DNA of 64,000 nt from Okapia johnstoni (GCA_024291935.2 CM044321.1:66768985-66832984), one strand, 5' to 3'. Shown: positions 22,205-34,479, counted from the stretch's first letter. A program made the numbers and translations. Notes: generated by a model from the sequence alone, not told the origin.

Positions 22205-22845
22205 AACATTCAAAAAACGAAAATCATGGCATCCGGACCCATCATTCCACCACAAACAGATGGGGGAAAAGTGGAAACAGTTACAGATTTTATTTTCTTG
22301 GGCTCCAGAATCACTACGGATGGTGACTGCAGCCATGAAACTGAAAGACACTTGCTCCTTGGAAGAAAAGCTATGACAAACCTAGACAGCATATTAAAAA
22401 GCAGAGACATCAGTTTTCCAACAAAGGCCTATATAGTCAAAGCCACGTTTTTTTCAGTAGTCATATACGAATGTGAGAGTTGAACCATAAAGAAGGCTGC
22501 TGCTGCTAAGTCACTTCAGTCGTGTCCAACTTGGTGCGACCCCATAGACGGCAGCCCACCAGGCTCCCCCGTCCCTGGGACTCTCCAGGCAAGAACACTG
22601 GAGTGGGTTGCCATTTCCTTCTCCAATGCATGAAAGGGAAAAGTGAAAGTGAAGTCACTCAGTTGTGTCCGACCCTTAGCGACCCCATGGACTGCAGCCC
22701 ACCAGGCTCCTCCATCCATGGGATTTTCCAGGCAAGAGTACTGGAGTGGGGTTCCATTGCCTTCTCCAATAAAGAAGGCTAGGGCAGAAGAACTGATGTT
22801 TTTGAACTGTGGTGCTGGGGAAGACTCTTGAGAGTCCCTTGGGCA
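22205..22845 (+). mobile_element. BovB fragment, sense, split by Bov-A2
   Basis: It starts at the segment encoding the QKTKIMASGPI-like part of ORF2 and ends after 'gactcttgagagtcccttgg', so both the 5' portion and the normal 3' tail are missing. A Bov-A2 interrupts it at 22499-22768. Confidence 0.9.
22499..22768 (-). mobile_element. Bov-A2 dimer, antisense, within BovB
   Basis: Two monomers and the GAAAGTG linker are visible. A perfect 12-bp TSD (ataaagaaggct) lies at 22487-22498 and 22769-22780 in BovB sequence. Confidence 0.95.
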
Positions 22846-22849
22846 GCAG

Positions 22850-23270
22850 AGAGGTCAACACATTTTAGTACTTTTTTCATAAATACCAAGAGAAATAAAA
22901 GTCAAAGACAACTAAAAACAACGTCTTCTTCCAATAGTACTTAGTCCCGGGTTCCACTGCTATCTATCAGAGGCTGGTGCTAAGAAAGGGGAAAAGAAAC
23001 AGCAGAAGAAATACGGCTGTCCCTTTCACAAATCTTTGCAAACATTGTTCAGCTCCAGGCTTTTCATTAAATAATTACCTACTTAATCCAAATACATAAT
23101 GTAATTGAAGAAACAGTGAGTCTCTATCTTATTCTAAAAACACACAGGCCTAAAACAAGGTGTGTGTTAAGTCAGCAACTGTGCTTCAGGCCAGTGTGAA
23201 ATGAATGAAAATGAGTCTGAAGAATTCTAATAGCTTTTATCAACTCATTAACCCTTCCTCATATAACATT

Positions 23271-23320
<50 letters not shown>

Positions 23321-24115
23321 CTGGGTAAAATACTTTTAAAAATGACTTAAAGGCAGAAGAAAGCATCCAGAGTAGGAAGAAATTGGAAATTTGACCACTG
23401 AAAGAAGGGAAGTACATTGAAGAGGTTCAAAGTTACACAGCTTTTTCCCTGAGGGTACTCCCAGTCTACAACAGCACAAGACTACTAGAACTCAAGCAAA
23501 AAGCTGCAGGTTTATTAATGTCATGGCCACAGAGTGGTTAAAAATTCAGAGGGCAAATTCAGAAAACGAGTGAGTCACAGAAGAAGAAACCTCAAAAACT
23601 AATATAAACTCCCTGCAATTCCTCACTGACCCCTGAGCTGAGTAGGCTCACAGAGGACTCTAAGGAGCCCAATGGAAACAAATGGAAAGCTAAAAGAGCT
23701 GAGCAGTGATCTCAGCTGCTCCCACTGCAGAGGAGACATGAACCTGGCCAAGTTATCAGGGCTTAAAAAATACCTCAGGTGTTCTACAGACCCATCTTAG
23801 TATAAGACCAAGCCTGCACAAGCTCCAGGTGATCGATCAGTTATTTAACTACACTCATCAGAAGAAAAGAGAATTTAGAGATAAATCACCCACAACGTCC
23901 ACTCTACAATCAAAACTTCCTAGACATGAAATGTACCAGGCAAATGTGACCTACTGTCAAGGATGGAAAAAAAGCAATAAATTAAAAAAAAAAAAAATGA
24001 AACAATTTAGAAGAAAGGATTAACAAGCAAAGACTTTAAGCTGCAATAAATCTGTTCAAAGACTAAATGGAAAGCATGGTCACAATAGAGAATCTCAATA
24101 GATAAATGTAAATAA
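22850..24115. other. 1.3 kb without a recognised element apart from a CA repeat
   Basis: Only the dinucleotide repeat listed separately was identified. Confidence 0.5.
23274..23317 (+). repeat. (AC)22 microsatellite
   Basis: An uninterrupted AC/CA tract of about 44 bases, long enough to be length-polymorphic. Confidence 0.97.
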
Positions 24116-24135
24116 TTAAAAAATGAAGTACTTGA

Positions 24136-24454
24136 GGCTTCCCTGGTGGCTCAGAGGTAAAGAATCCACCTGCCAATGCAGGTGACACAGGTTCAAGCCC
24201 TGGTCTGGGAAGACTGCACCTGCCAAGGAGCAACTAAGCCCGTGTACCACATCTACTGAGCCTGTGCTCTAGAGCCCACAGGCAGCAATACTGAGCCCGG
24301 GTACCACAACTTCTGAAGCCCACGCATCCTAGAGCCTGTGCTCCACAGCAAGAAGCCCATGCACCACAACTAGAGGGTGGCCCCCACTCGATGCAACTAG
24401 AGAAAGTCCAAGTGCAGGAACGAAGACCCAAGCACAGCCAAAAGTAGGTATTTT
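24136..24454 (+). mobile_element. Long CHR-type tRNA SINE, sense
   Basis: It starts with the tRNA-like head 'ggcttccctggtggctcaga', then the long 3' body of CHR elements ('agcaactaagcccgtgtacc', 'ctccacagcaagaagccca', 'gcaactagagaaagtccaag'). A 20-bp TSD with one mismatch lies at 24116-24135 and 24455-24474. Confidence 0.92.
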
Positions 24455-24489
24455 TTAAAAAATGAAATACTTGAACTGAAAAGTACATT

Positions 24490-25115
24490 ATTTTAAAGTG
24501 GGTTTAGAGATATCTGCATCCCTGTGATCACTGCAAAATTATTCACAATATCCAAGGCATGGAAATAACCTAAATATCCATCAGTAGATGAATGAATAAA
24601 GATGTAGTGTATATATTCAAGAGAACATGAGCCACAAAAAAGGAGATTTTTATCATTTTGAACAACAGAGATGAACTTTATGGAGATTATGTTAAGTGAA
24701 ATAAATCAGACAGAAAAATAAATACTGAGTGATCTCACTTTTACATGGAATCTAAAAATTCGAACTCATATAAACAGAGTTGACAGGGGCTGAGGGGGAG
24801 TGAGAAGAAATGGAGAGATTTTTGTCAGAGTACAAACTTTCAGTTACAAGATTAATATGTTCTGGGGCTCTAATGTACAGAATGGTGACTACAGTTAACA
24901 ATGTTGTATTGTGTGCTTGAAAGCTGCTGAGAGTAAATCTTAAACATTCTCACCACACATACAAAATAATGTTAACTATGTAAGATGAAGAGATGTGTTA
25001 ACCCACCTTACTATGGTAATGACTTAACAATATATACATATGTGTCATCATGCTATATATCTTATACTTATCCAATATTATTTGTCAATTACATCTTAAT
25101 GAAATTGGAAAGTAT
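24490..25115 (+). mobile_element. L1 3' end, sense
   Basis: The L1 order is 'cctaaatatccatcagtaga', 'ttatgttaagtgaaataaat', 'tttacatggaatctaaaaat', and a 3' UTR ending in 'ttgtcaattacatcttaatg'. It is 5'-truncated and non-coding. Confidence 0.85.
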
Positions 25116-25287
25116 TTATAAATATATGGGGGTGGGGAATGGGCTTGACAGTATATTAGAAGCAAAATAAAAAAGAATTAGTAACTTTGAAGACAAACCT
25201 GTATATATCACTCAACTGGAAGAACTGAGGGGAAAAGACTGAAAAAAAAAAATCAAAAACAAGACAGACTCACAGACCTATAGTACA

Positions 25288-25622
25288 TTTTTCTTTTTTT
25301 AATAATTTTACTTCATTTATTTTTGTCTGTGCTGGGTCTTCATTGCTGTGAGGGCTACTCTCTAGTTGCGATATGCAGTCTTCTCATTGTGGTGGCTTCT
25401 CTTATTGCCAAGCACGGGCTCTAGGGCACAAGGGCTTCAGTAGTTGCAGTGAGTGAGCTCACTAGTTGTGGCTCCTGGGCTCTAGACCACAGGCTCAGCA
25501 GTCATGGTGCACGGGCTGAGCTGACCCGAGGTATGTGGGATGTTCCTCAATCAGAGATCAAACCTGTGTCCCCTGCATTGGCAGGAAGATTCTTTACCAC
25601 TGAGCCAGCAGGGCAGCCCCCC
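25288..25622 (-). mobile_element. Long CHR-type SINE, antisense
   Basis: The antisense order is T-rich tail, 'gtgctgggtcttcattgctg', 'ctctagttgcgatatgcag', and the tRNA-like head ending 'actgagccagcagggcagcc'. A short repeat of 'tagtac' at both ends may be part of a TSD. Confidence 0.88.
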
Positions 25623-26902
25623 ATAGTACTTTTAAGCAAAAGATCAAAAATATCAAAGAGAAGAGAGAATGAGGCAGAAAAATCATTTTAAATAATGGTA
25701 AAAAAACTGGTGAAAAAATCAATTTGCAAATCCAATGAGCTCAACTCTAAGCAGAATAACAAAAGAAAAAAAAATATCAAATTGTCGAAAATTAAAGATA
25801 CAATGGATACCAGAAGACAATTAAAAAGGATCTTTAAAGCAATTATAGACTGTCAACCCAGAATCTACATCCAGAAAAACTACTCTTGAAAAATAAGAGT
25901 AAATATATATATATATACACACATTTACTAAGAGTAATACAATTATAAATTATAATTATAAAAATGTAAGAGTAATATATTTACTCTTAATAAATGCATA
26001 TATATCTACTCTGAGTGTGTGTATGTGAACATACATAAGCTGAAGACTTTAATCACTAGACCTAAACATTATGCAGTGTTAAAAGGAAATTCTTCAAGTT
26101 GAAGGAAAATGACCTCAAATGAAACTTAGATCTATACATATAAAGAAAATCCAAAGTAATTATGTAATTAAAAAGACTCTCGTTTCTCTCCCTGAAAAAA
26201 GGCAAATGACTAAAGCAAAAATAGCACTGTGTGGAAGCGAAAGTTAACATAACAATAGTACAAAGGTTAAATGTACTATGTTTTTTAAGGTTCTTTCATT
26301 TTACATCAAGTGGAATAATGTTAATGGTAAGTGAATTGTAAAGGCTAATCATGAATACTGGAATCCCTACAGCAGCCGCTTATACAAAGCAATACAGCTT
26401 AAAAAGCCCAATGGCAATTCATTTTTAAAAATCTGATCAACATAAAATATCTGTGGGCAGTAAGAGAAGGAAGAGAGGAGACTAACTGATAAAACAGAGT
26501 AATATGGAAGACTTTTAACTTAACCATATAAATAACATTAAATGTAAAGTTACCAAATCCTCCATTCAGAGGCAGAGATTATTAGATATGGCTACTATTA
26601 AGGGAGGGAAAGAGGAAGGAAGGAAAGAAAGGAATAAATCCATTAAATATATTCTATCTAAAAGAAACATACTTTTAAAAACAAAGACACAATCTGGTTA
26701 AAGATATAATAATCAAAAATTATACACCGTGAATATAAATAGTAGACACAAGGGAACTGGTATGAATAAATCAATTAAGTCAATAAATTAAGCTGACAAA
26801 GTTATAGGAAGAAATTAATAAATCCACAGTTATATTTGCTAATTCTAATACCCGTCTTGCAGCTACTGAAATGGTTATAAAGCAATTCATAGGCAATAAA
26901 TC

Positions 26903-27105
26903 AGGTGCAGCAAACTGCAGGACCTCTACGCATCTTTGTAAAGGAAGTTTTATTAGAACGCTGCCACACTCATTTATTTACATATTGCCACAGCTGCCTT
27001 TGCACTACAAGGGCAGAGTCGTTAAAACAGAAACTGTGTAATTCATAAAACTTAAAATATTTCCTATACTGCCCTTTGCAGGACGTCTTCTGACCTCAGA
27101 TATAG
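26903..27105 (+). mobile_element. Small hAT-type MER repeat inside L1
   Basis: The segments 'gttttattagaacgctgcca', 'catatattgcca'-like text, 'gcctttgcactacaagggca' and 'taaaatatttcctatactgc' match the well-known non-autonomous hAT repeat whose ends read CAGGGGTCGGCAAAC (often annotated as a MER-class element). The exact subfamily was not verified. Confidence 0.65.
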
Positions 27106-27132
27106 ATGATTACGATTTACCAACTTGACTTA

Positions 27133-27273
27133 ATTGTATCAGACCGTGTACCACATCATAAAATAAGTCCACATTTCAAAAAATGGAAATCTTACAGAGT
27201 TTATTGTATCAGACCGTGTACCACATCATAAAATAAGTCCACATTTCAAAAAATGGAAATCTTACAGAGTTTA
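27133..27273 (+). repeat. Perfect 70-bp tandem duplication
   Basis: The 70 bases beginning at 27133 are repeated exactly from 27203, with no substitution between copies. The unit is L1 ORF2 sequence around 'gaccgtgtaccacatcataa'. Confidence 0.97.
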
Positions 27274-27317
27274 ACCTGTGATTACAACAAAATTACATAA
27301 AAAAAAAATCCATTACA

Positions 27318-27437
27318 GGGACTTCCCCAGTGGTCCAGTGGTTAAGGCTCCACACTTCCACTACAGGGAGTGTGGGTTCAATCCCTGGTCAGGGAAGTAA
27401 GATGCCACATGCCACACAGTGCGGCCAAAAAAAGAAA
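27318..27437 (+). mobile_element. Short CHR-type SINE, sense
   Basis: It shows the head 'gggacttccccagtggtcca', the B-box-like 'gggttcaatccctggtcagg' and the short A-rich end after 'cacacagtgcggcc'. It lies in the L1 relic. Confidence 0.9.
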
Positions 27438-27969
27438 TCAATTATAATAAGCTATTCAGGAAAAACCAAAATATTTTAAAATTAAGCAACACACTTCTAA
27501 AAAAATTCATGAGTCAAGGAAATCAGAAAATATTTTGAACTGATAATGAAAATATAACATAGAAATGTGTGGAAATTATAACTTTTTAAGTGCTTATATT
27601 TAAAAAGAAACTCACATTTAAATGTCTAAGTTTCCAAATTAAATATCTAAATTTCTAGCTTAAGGAGCCAGGAGTTAAAAGAATACACTAAGCCAACTGA
27701 AGATAAGAGTGAAAGAAACTATCAAGACAGGCACAAAAGTCAATTAAATTATTGAAACCAAAAGCTGTGGAAAGAAATCAAATTGCTAAACTCATAGCAA
27801 GAATGACCAAGGAAAAAGAGCATTAAAAAGGGGTCACAACAGCTCCTACAGAAATTAAAAGGATTACAAGGGAAAATTAAAAACTTTCTGCCAAGAGGGT
27901 TGATAACCTAAATGAGATGGATATACTGCTTGTGGGAAAAAAAAGACAGAAAATCCAGATAACCATATA

Positions 27970-28625
27970 AGTCAACATTCAAAAAACTAAGATCATGGCA
28001 TCCAGTCCCATTACTTCATGGCAAATAGATGGGGAAACAATGGAAACAGTGACGGACTTTATTTTCTTGGACTCCAAAATCACTGCAGATGGTAACTGCA
28101 GCCATGAAATTAAAAGACACTTGCTCCTTGGAAGAAAAGTTATGACAAACTTAGGTAGCACATTAAAAAGCAGAGACATCATTTTGCTGACAAAGATTGG
28201 TCTAGTCAAAGATATGCTTTTACCAGTAGTCATGTATGGATGTGAGAGATGGACCATTAAGAAGGCTGAGCGCCAAAGAATTGGTGCCTCCTAACCGTGG
28301 TGTTGGAGAAGACTCTTGAGAGTCCCTTGGACAGCAAGGAGATCAAACCATCAATCCTAAAAGAAATCAACCCTGAATATTCATTGGAAGAACTGATGCT
28401 GACGCTGAAGCTCCCAGAACCAACTCAATGGAAAAGACCCTGATGCTGGGAAGGACTGAAGGCAGGAGAAGAGGACAACAGAGGACAAGATGGTTGGATG
28501 GCATCCCCAACTCAATGGACATGAGTTTGAGCAAGCTTCGTGAGATGGTGAAGGACAGGGAAGCCAGGTCTGCTGCAGTTCATGGGGTCGCAAAGAGTTG
28601 GACATGACTGAGTGACTGAACAACG
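27970..28625 (+). mobile_element. BovB 3' end, sense, with TSD
   Basis: This 5'-truncated BovB starts at 'aacattcaaaaaactaagat' and ends with 'gactgagtgactgaacaa'. A 10-bp TSD (taaccatata) is at 27960-27969 and 28626-28635 in L1 sequence. A deletion near 28410 removes part of the 3' region. Confidence 0.94.
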
Positions 28626-29729
28626 TAACCATATATTTACCAAAGAAATGAAATCTGTTAACAAAAATCTCCCCTCCACACAACATAAAACCCTTCCATG
28701 CCTACATGGTTACCAAACATTAAAGAAATAACAGCAGTCATATATAAACTATTTCTGAAAACCAAAAGGAAAGCACTTCTTCTTTTAGAAGGCTGAACAT
28801 GATATCAAAAGGCATTACAAAAAATGATAATCATAGACCAACCTTCTTCCTGCACACAGACACCAAAATCCTTAACAAAATATTAGCAGATCAAGTTCAG
28901 AAACAGATAAAAAGACAATATATTTACGACCAAATAAGATTAACTCAGGAATGCAAAACTGGTTTAACTTTCAAAAATAGTTAAATAAAATTCACCATAA
29001 CAGAATAAAGTCATCTCAGTAAATATGAAAAAGGGGAACATCTGACAAAATTCAACACCCATCTATAAAAATTAAAATATCAATAATCTGGAAATAGAAA
29101 GCAACACCCTCAATGTGATTTCTTTTAATCTATAGAAAAACCACTGCTGACATTCTATTTAATGGTAAAAGATAATGCTTTCCCTTTAAGATGTGGAACA
29201 AGACAAGAATGGCCATTATTACTACTTCTCTTCAACATTAAATTGAAAATGCTAGCTAGAGCAATAAGGTAAGGCAAAGAAATAGAAAGCTTACAAAGAT
29301 GGGAGAAAAGGGAGTAAAACTGTCCTACTATTCACAGATGTGATTATTTTTGCAGAGAAAATCCTAAAGAAGCCACAAAAAGGCAATTGGAACTAAGAGC
29401 AGTTCAGCATGGTCAAAGTATATGCGCACAGGAATTGTTAAAACAACTACTGTATTTTTGTATACTAGCAGCAAAAAATAAAATTTAGAAAATACCATCA
29501 AGAAGAAAAATCTTCAGGAATAAATATAACCACAAGATCTCTATGAAGATCATTAAAATGTTACATTAACAAAATTCTATTACATAATAAGTGTATTACC
29601 ATAACATATTGATATAGAAAAACCTACTTTACTCCACTGATGTAGAGATCTTGTATATATACATACATGTATATAAAATTTGTTTACAGTACATATAAAA
29701 AAGATGACCCAATAAAAGGAGAGGTAAAC

Positions 29730-32025
29730 AACTGTATTAATCAGCCACTGATGCGTAATAAACTCCAAAACTTTAGCAGCTGAAAACATTTATTCTCTCA
29801 CACAGTTTCCAAGGGTCAGAAATTCAGGAGCAGCTTAGCTGGTGGGTCTGGCTCAAGGGTTTCTCAGGAGGTTGCAAACGATAGTTGGGTCTACATTCAA
29901 CTGAAGGCCAGAGGATCTGCTTCCAAGAGAAAGCCTCAGTCCTCTGTCACAAGGATGTTGGGAGACAATATTCCATGTGTCTTTCACATTTCTGCAAACT
30001 TGCAGCTGAGGATCTCCCTGCACTTTGTTCTAGGCTTTCCAAAGATGTTTATAAAGTGAACAGATTGGGAAAATAAAGTTTCCTCCAGAGCAAAGAGCAG
30101 GCATGCTTACTGTGCATTAAACAATGTCCAGGCGCCCTATGTTCAGAATTCCTTTGAATGCAAGCACTGCATGTGCAGTTGTCATCTGATCTTCTTCACA
30201 TGAAGTGTGATCTGGAGATTGAGGAACTGGTGTAAAAATGCTCACAGTACTCAGGTAATACAGTAGCTGTGACAATGAACTGTCTTCCGACTCAGACCCA
30301 AGCGTCTTATGCCTTCTATCAGCATCCATGAAACTGCAGCAGGCTAACCTGTTAACTAGCAAGTAGGGTAAAATTTCAGATCCTTCACAGGCTTGACAGT
30401 AGGCCTCTCTACAACACGGTAGCTGCTTTCTCCTACAGTAAGCAATGAGAGAGAGAAAGTGACCAATACACAAGCCACTGTGCCTTTTATAATCTAATTT
30501 CAGAAGGGACTTTGACCGTATTCTATTGGTTACACAGACCAACCCTAAAATCATGTGCAAGGTGACTACAGTTCAGTTCAGTTCAGTCGCTCAGTCATGT
30601 CCGACTCTTTGCGACCCCATGAACTGCAGCACGCCAGGCCTCCCTGTCCATCACCAACTCCCGGAGTCTACCCAAACCCATGTCCATCGAGTCAGTGATG
30701 CCATCCAACCATCTCATCCTCTGTCGTCCCCTTCTCCTCCCGCCCCCAATCCTACTCAGCATTAGGGTCTTTTCCAATGAGTCAACTCTTCGCATGAGGT
30801 GGCCAAAGGATTGGAGTTTCAGCTTCAACATCAGTCCTTCCAATGAATATTCAGGACTGATCTCCTTCAGGATTTACTGTTTTGATCTCCTTGCAGTCCA
30901 ACGGATTCTCAAGAGTCTTCTCCAACACCACAGTTCAAAAGCATCAATTCTTCGGCGATCAGCCTTCTTCACCGTCCAACTCTCACATCCATACATGACT
31001 ACTGGAAAAACCATAGCCTTGACTAGACAGACTTTTGTTGGCAAAGTAATGTCTCTGCTTTTAAATATCCTATCTAGGTTGGCCATAACCTTCCTTCCAA
31101 GGAGTAAGCGTCTTTTAATTTCATGGCTGCAGTCACCATCAGCAGTGATTCTGGAGCCCAAAAAAATAAGGTCTGACACTGTTTCCACTGTTTCCCCCAT
31201 CTATTTCCTATGAAGTGATGGGACCAGATGCCATCTTAGTTTTCTGAACGTTGAGCTTTAAGCCAACTTTTTCACTCTCCTCTTTCACTTTCATCAAGAG
31301 GCTCTTGAGTTCTTCTTCACTTTCTGCCATAAGGGTGGTGTCATCTGCGTATCTGAGGTTATGGATATTTCTCCCGGCAATCTTGATTCCAGCTTGTGTT
31401 TCTTCCAGCCCGGCGTTTCTCATGATGTACTCTGCATATAAGTTTTAAATAAGCAGGGTGACAATATACAGCCTTGACATACTCCCTTTCCTATTTGGAA
31501 GCAGTCTGTTGTTCCATGTCCAGTTCTAACTGTTGCTTCCTGACCTGCATACAGGTTTCTCAAGAGACAGGTCAGGTGCTCTGGTATTCCCATCTCTTTC
31601 AGAATTTTCCACAGTTTATTGTCATCCAGACAGTCAAAGGCTTTGGCATAGTCAATAAAGCAGAAATAGATGTTTTTCTGGAACTCTCTTGCTTTTTCGA
31701 TGATCCAGCGGATATTGGCAATTTGATCTCTGGTTCCTCTGCCTTTTCTAAAACCAGCTTGAACATCTGGAATTTCACGGTTCACGTATTGCTGAAGCCT
31801 GGCTTGGAGAATTTTGAGCATTACTTTACTAGCATGTGAGATGAGTGCAATTGTGCGGTAGTTTGAGCATTCTTTGGCATTGCCTTTCTTTGGGATTGGA
31901 ACGAAAACTGACCTTTTCCAGTCCTGTGACCACTGCTGAGTTTTCCAAATTTGCTGGCAAGGTGACTACAAAAGGGAGCAAATACAAGGAGGCAGGGATC
32001 AAGAGAAACCATGTTAAAGGCTGAC
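29730..32025 (+). mobile_element. Unclassified old repeat, split by BovB
   Basis: The left part (about 29730-30556) opens with 'cagccactgatgcgtaataa' and 'tttattctctcacacagttt' and includes 'ctcctacagtaagcaatgag' and 'gttacacagaccaaccctaa'. The right part (31971-32025) continues with 'aggaggcagggatcaagaga'. I recognise it as a widespread mammalian repeat with starts like 'tgcataacaaactaccccaa' but cannot name the family. It interrupts the L1. Confidence 0.5.
30571..31956 (-). mobile_element. BovB LINE, antisense, best-preserved RT in the window
   Basis: A perfect 14-bp TSD (gcaaggtgactaca) lies at 30557-30570 and 31957-31970. The 1386-bp insert has the tail, the ORF2 C-terminus and most of the RT domain. 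The minus frame 31420-31821 carries RT motif A (FIDYAKAFD) and motif B (GVCQGCILSP); the frame 31208-31423 carries motif C (YADD). A small insertion near 31440-31446 shifts the frame between them. The endonuclease is missing, so it cannot be autonomous. Confidence 0.96.
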
Positions 32026-32888
32026 TAAAAAATTCAATATTGTTATAGGTCATTTCTCCCTAAATATATTTACAGAGCAACACAGTCCCAATCAATATCC
32101 CAAAAGGTTGGGTTTTTTTTCATAGAAACTGACAAACTGATTTTAAAATTTATATAGAAACACAAAGGAAGTAGATGGCCAAACAATATTAGAGGATTCA
32201 CACTATTTGATTTCAAGACTTAAGGCAACAGAGATAACAATAATACTGGCATAGGAGAAACAATGAGATCAAAGAAACAAAACTGAGTCCAGAAACAGAT
32301 CCACACATGTGTGTACAAACAATACTAGACAAAAACACAATGGCAATTCAGTGTAGGAAAACAAAAAAATATTTTCCAACAACGGTGTTGAAACGAACTT
32401 CAATCCCTACTTCACACAACACACAATAGTTAGTTCAAGATGGATCACAGCCCCATCCATAAGACTATGAAATTTCTAAAATAAGGGATATTATTTTCAT
32501 GATTTCTGAGTAGACAAAAGCTTCTTAGAACACAAATCTATTAAAGAAAAAGAACTGAACTTCATCAAAATTAAAAACTTTAGCTTATCAAAATACACTG
32601 TAAGGAAAAGACAAACTTACAAACTGAGAGAAAACACTCCCAGGACATTGATGCGACAAAAAACTTGTATCAAGACTATACTAAGAATTCCTACACATCA
32701 ATAATAGAAAGATAACCAATTCTTTTTAATGTGCAAAAAACTTAAGAGGTATTCTACAAAAGAAAATACACTAATTACTGACAATTGTCAACCATATGAA
32801 ACATCATTAGCTAGCAAGGAAATCCAAAATAAAACCACAAAATACCATTTCACATCCACTAAATGGCCAAAATTAAAAAGAATGACTG

Positions 32889-33178
32889 TGGGCTTCCCTG
32901 GTGCTCAGTGATAACGAATGTGCCTGCCAATGCAGGAGACAGAGGTTTGATCCCTGATCCAGGAAGACCCCACATGTCCTTGAGCAACTAAGCCATGCGC
33001 CACAGCTGCTGAAGGCTGTGTGCACTACAGCACGTGCTCCACAGCAAGAGAAGCCTCCACAATGAAGAGCCTGTGCACCACAACTAGACAGTATTCCCCA
33101 CTCGCCGCAATTAGAGAAAAGTCTTCATGCATCAGCGAAGACCCAGCATGAACAAAAATGAATGGAAAAAAAAAAAAG
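32889..33178 (+). mobile_element. Long CHR-type SINE, sense, in L1
   Basis: The head 'gggcttccctggtgctcagt', the long body ('gagcaactaagccatgcgcc', 'gcaattagagaaaagtctt') and a 12-base A tail are present. It separates collinear parts of L1. Confidence 0.92.
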
Positions 33179-33889
33179 ATTATTCAAGTACTGGAAAGGA
33201 TGTGGAGCAACTAGAAAACATAGTCACAGTGAAGAGTATTTAAGAGAAAATTCCAAAACACTAGGTAGCAGTTTCTTACATAGTAAAACACACACCTACT
33301 TATAAACCAACAATTTCAATCCTAGGTACTTACTCAAGAAAAATGAAAACACGTTTGCAAGAAGATCCATATAGGCCTTATTCTTAAAAAAAAACTGGAA
33401 ATAACTCAAATACCCATCAACAGAAGAAAAAATGAGCTTGATACAGTCATCCAGTGGCGTACTACTCAGCAATAAAAAGGACTCTGACACATCCAGCCTC
33501 ACAGATGCGTCTAGAAATATATGTTAAACAAATGAAGCTAGCTACCAGAAAAGAACACACTCTACGAAGACCAAACAAAATATCTACATTGTTAGAAATC
33601 AGAGTGTTTGGGGGAGAGGGAAACTGAATGCAAAGGGCAACCAGTGAACTTTCTGGGGTGATGAGAATGCTTTATCATCCTTCAGTTATCCTTACATGAC
33701 TATAACTGTCACACCTAAAAGTCACACCTAAAACAGCTAAGGTCTGTACATTTTATTGTATTTAATAAATATCTCAATGTAAAAAATTAAATTTTTAAAT
33801 AAATGAGTTCATAGTATTAATTTTCCTTTTTTTTCCTTTGTCCTAGGTTGTCTACACGTAGTGTATGTGTACATATATCAACGGGTACT

Positions 33890-34380
33890 CAGTAATCATT
33901 TCTCATCATCTATGTGCCAAACACTGTGCTAGGTTCCATAAGTCCGTAAGTTCATGCCCTCAAGAGGGTAACAATCTAGGGCAAAGAAATACACAATAAC
34001 AATAAACAATGTGAGGGTTTCCATTATAAGGATATACATAGGGACTTGAAAGAAGAAAAGAAGAGTCAGGCAACAGAAAAGCCTCTTCATTAGGTGGAGA
34101 ATGAAAAGCATAACTATGGACATGTAGACAAGCAGGAACGGGCCATTATAAGCAGAGAAATACCCCATGCAAAGACACAGACAAAGGGTCTAACTCAACA
34201 AGGAGCTAGGAACAGTTCAGTGTGAGGTACCACCCTAATGCTAAGGCCCTTGGACTATGGAGCCAGTGAAGAGCCACTGAACAGTTTTAAGCAAGGGAAT
34301 GATGCTTTCAAATTTGCAATTAGAAGCATCACTTTGCTAACAGTGTGAATGAGAGAAAGCCTAGAAGGGAGTAAAAAATG
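33890..34380 (+). mobile_element. Possible L2/MIR-era repeat
   Basis: 'atgtgccaaacactgtgcta' resembles the L2/MIR core. 'gagccactgaacagttttaa' with 'gcaagggaatgatg' resembles a second old motif. Both are diverged and the family is not certain. Confidence 0.4.
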
Positions 34381-34479
34381 GAAGCAATCTGTCAGAGGAC
34401 AACTGCAACAAGCAAGTTGTTTCCTTTTAAAAAACCAACCAAGGCACATGGACTGAAGAGACATTTAAGAATCCCCAAA

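Larger units (their letters stand above)
25690..33780 (+). mobile_element. One old L1 from ORF1 to 3' end, split by younger insertions
   Basis: Pieces of L1 occur in order: ORF1 C-terminal region (about 25690-26170), ORF2 5' end (26540-26895), endonuclease-to-RT region (27106-27317, 27440-27969), RT (28636-29590, where the active-site segment near 29330-29350 reads F-T-D-V instead of the ADD core), the C-terminal part (32030-32888, 33179-33500), and the 3' UTR to about 33780. Insertions between them are listed separately. Everything is sense and collinear, which supports a single element. No frame is usable. Confidence 0.6.

Noticed and set aside
24136..24210. tRNA-like sequences at SINE heads as tRNA genes
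   Set aside because: These are the promoter-bearing heads of tRNA-derived SINEs. They lack a complete cloverleaf and a discriminator end and recur across the window within SINE bodies.
27133..27273. Start of a CRISPR-like or satellite array
   Set aside because: There are only two copies, directly adjacent with no spacer, in a mammalian L1 relic.
30526..31213. 177-codon plus-strand frame and similar long frames at 50957-51523 and 56921-57490
   Set aside because: They are the antisense of BovB ORF2. They recur at every BovB copy and have no independent protein identity.
31420..31821. 133-codon reverse transcriptase frame as a gene
   Set aside because: It is part of a truncated BovB flanked by a TSD. 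The frame is broken before motif C and no endonuclease is present.
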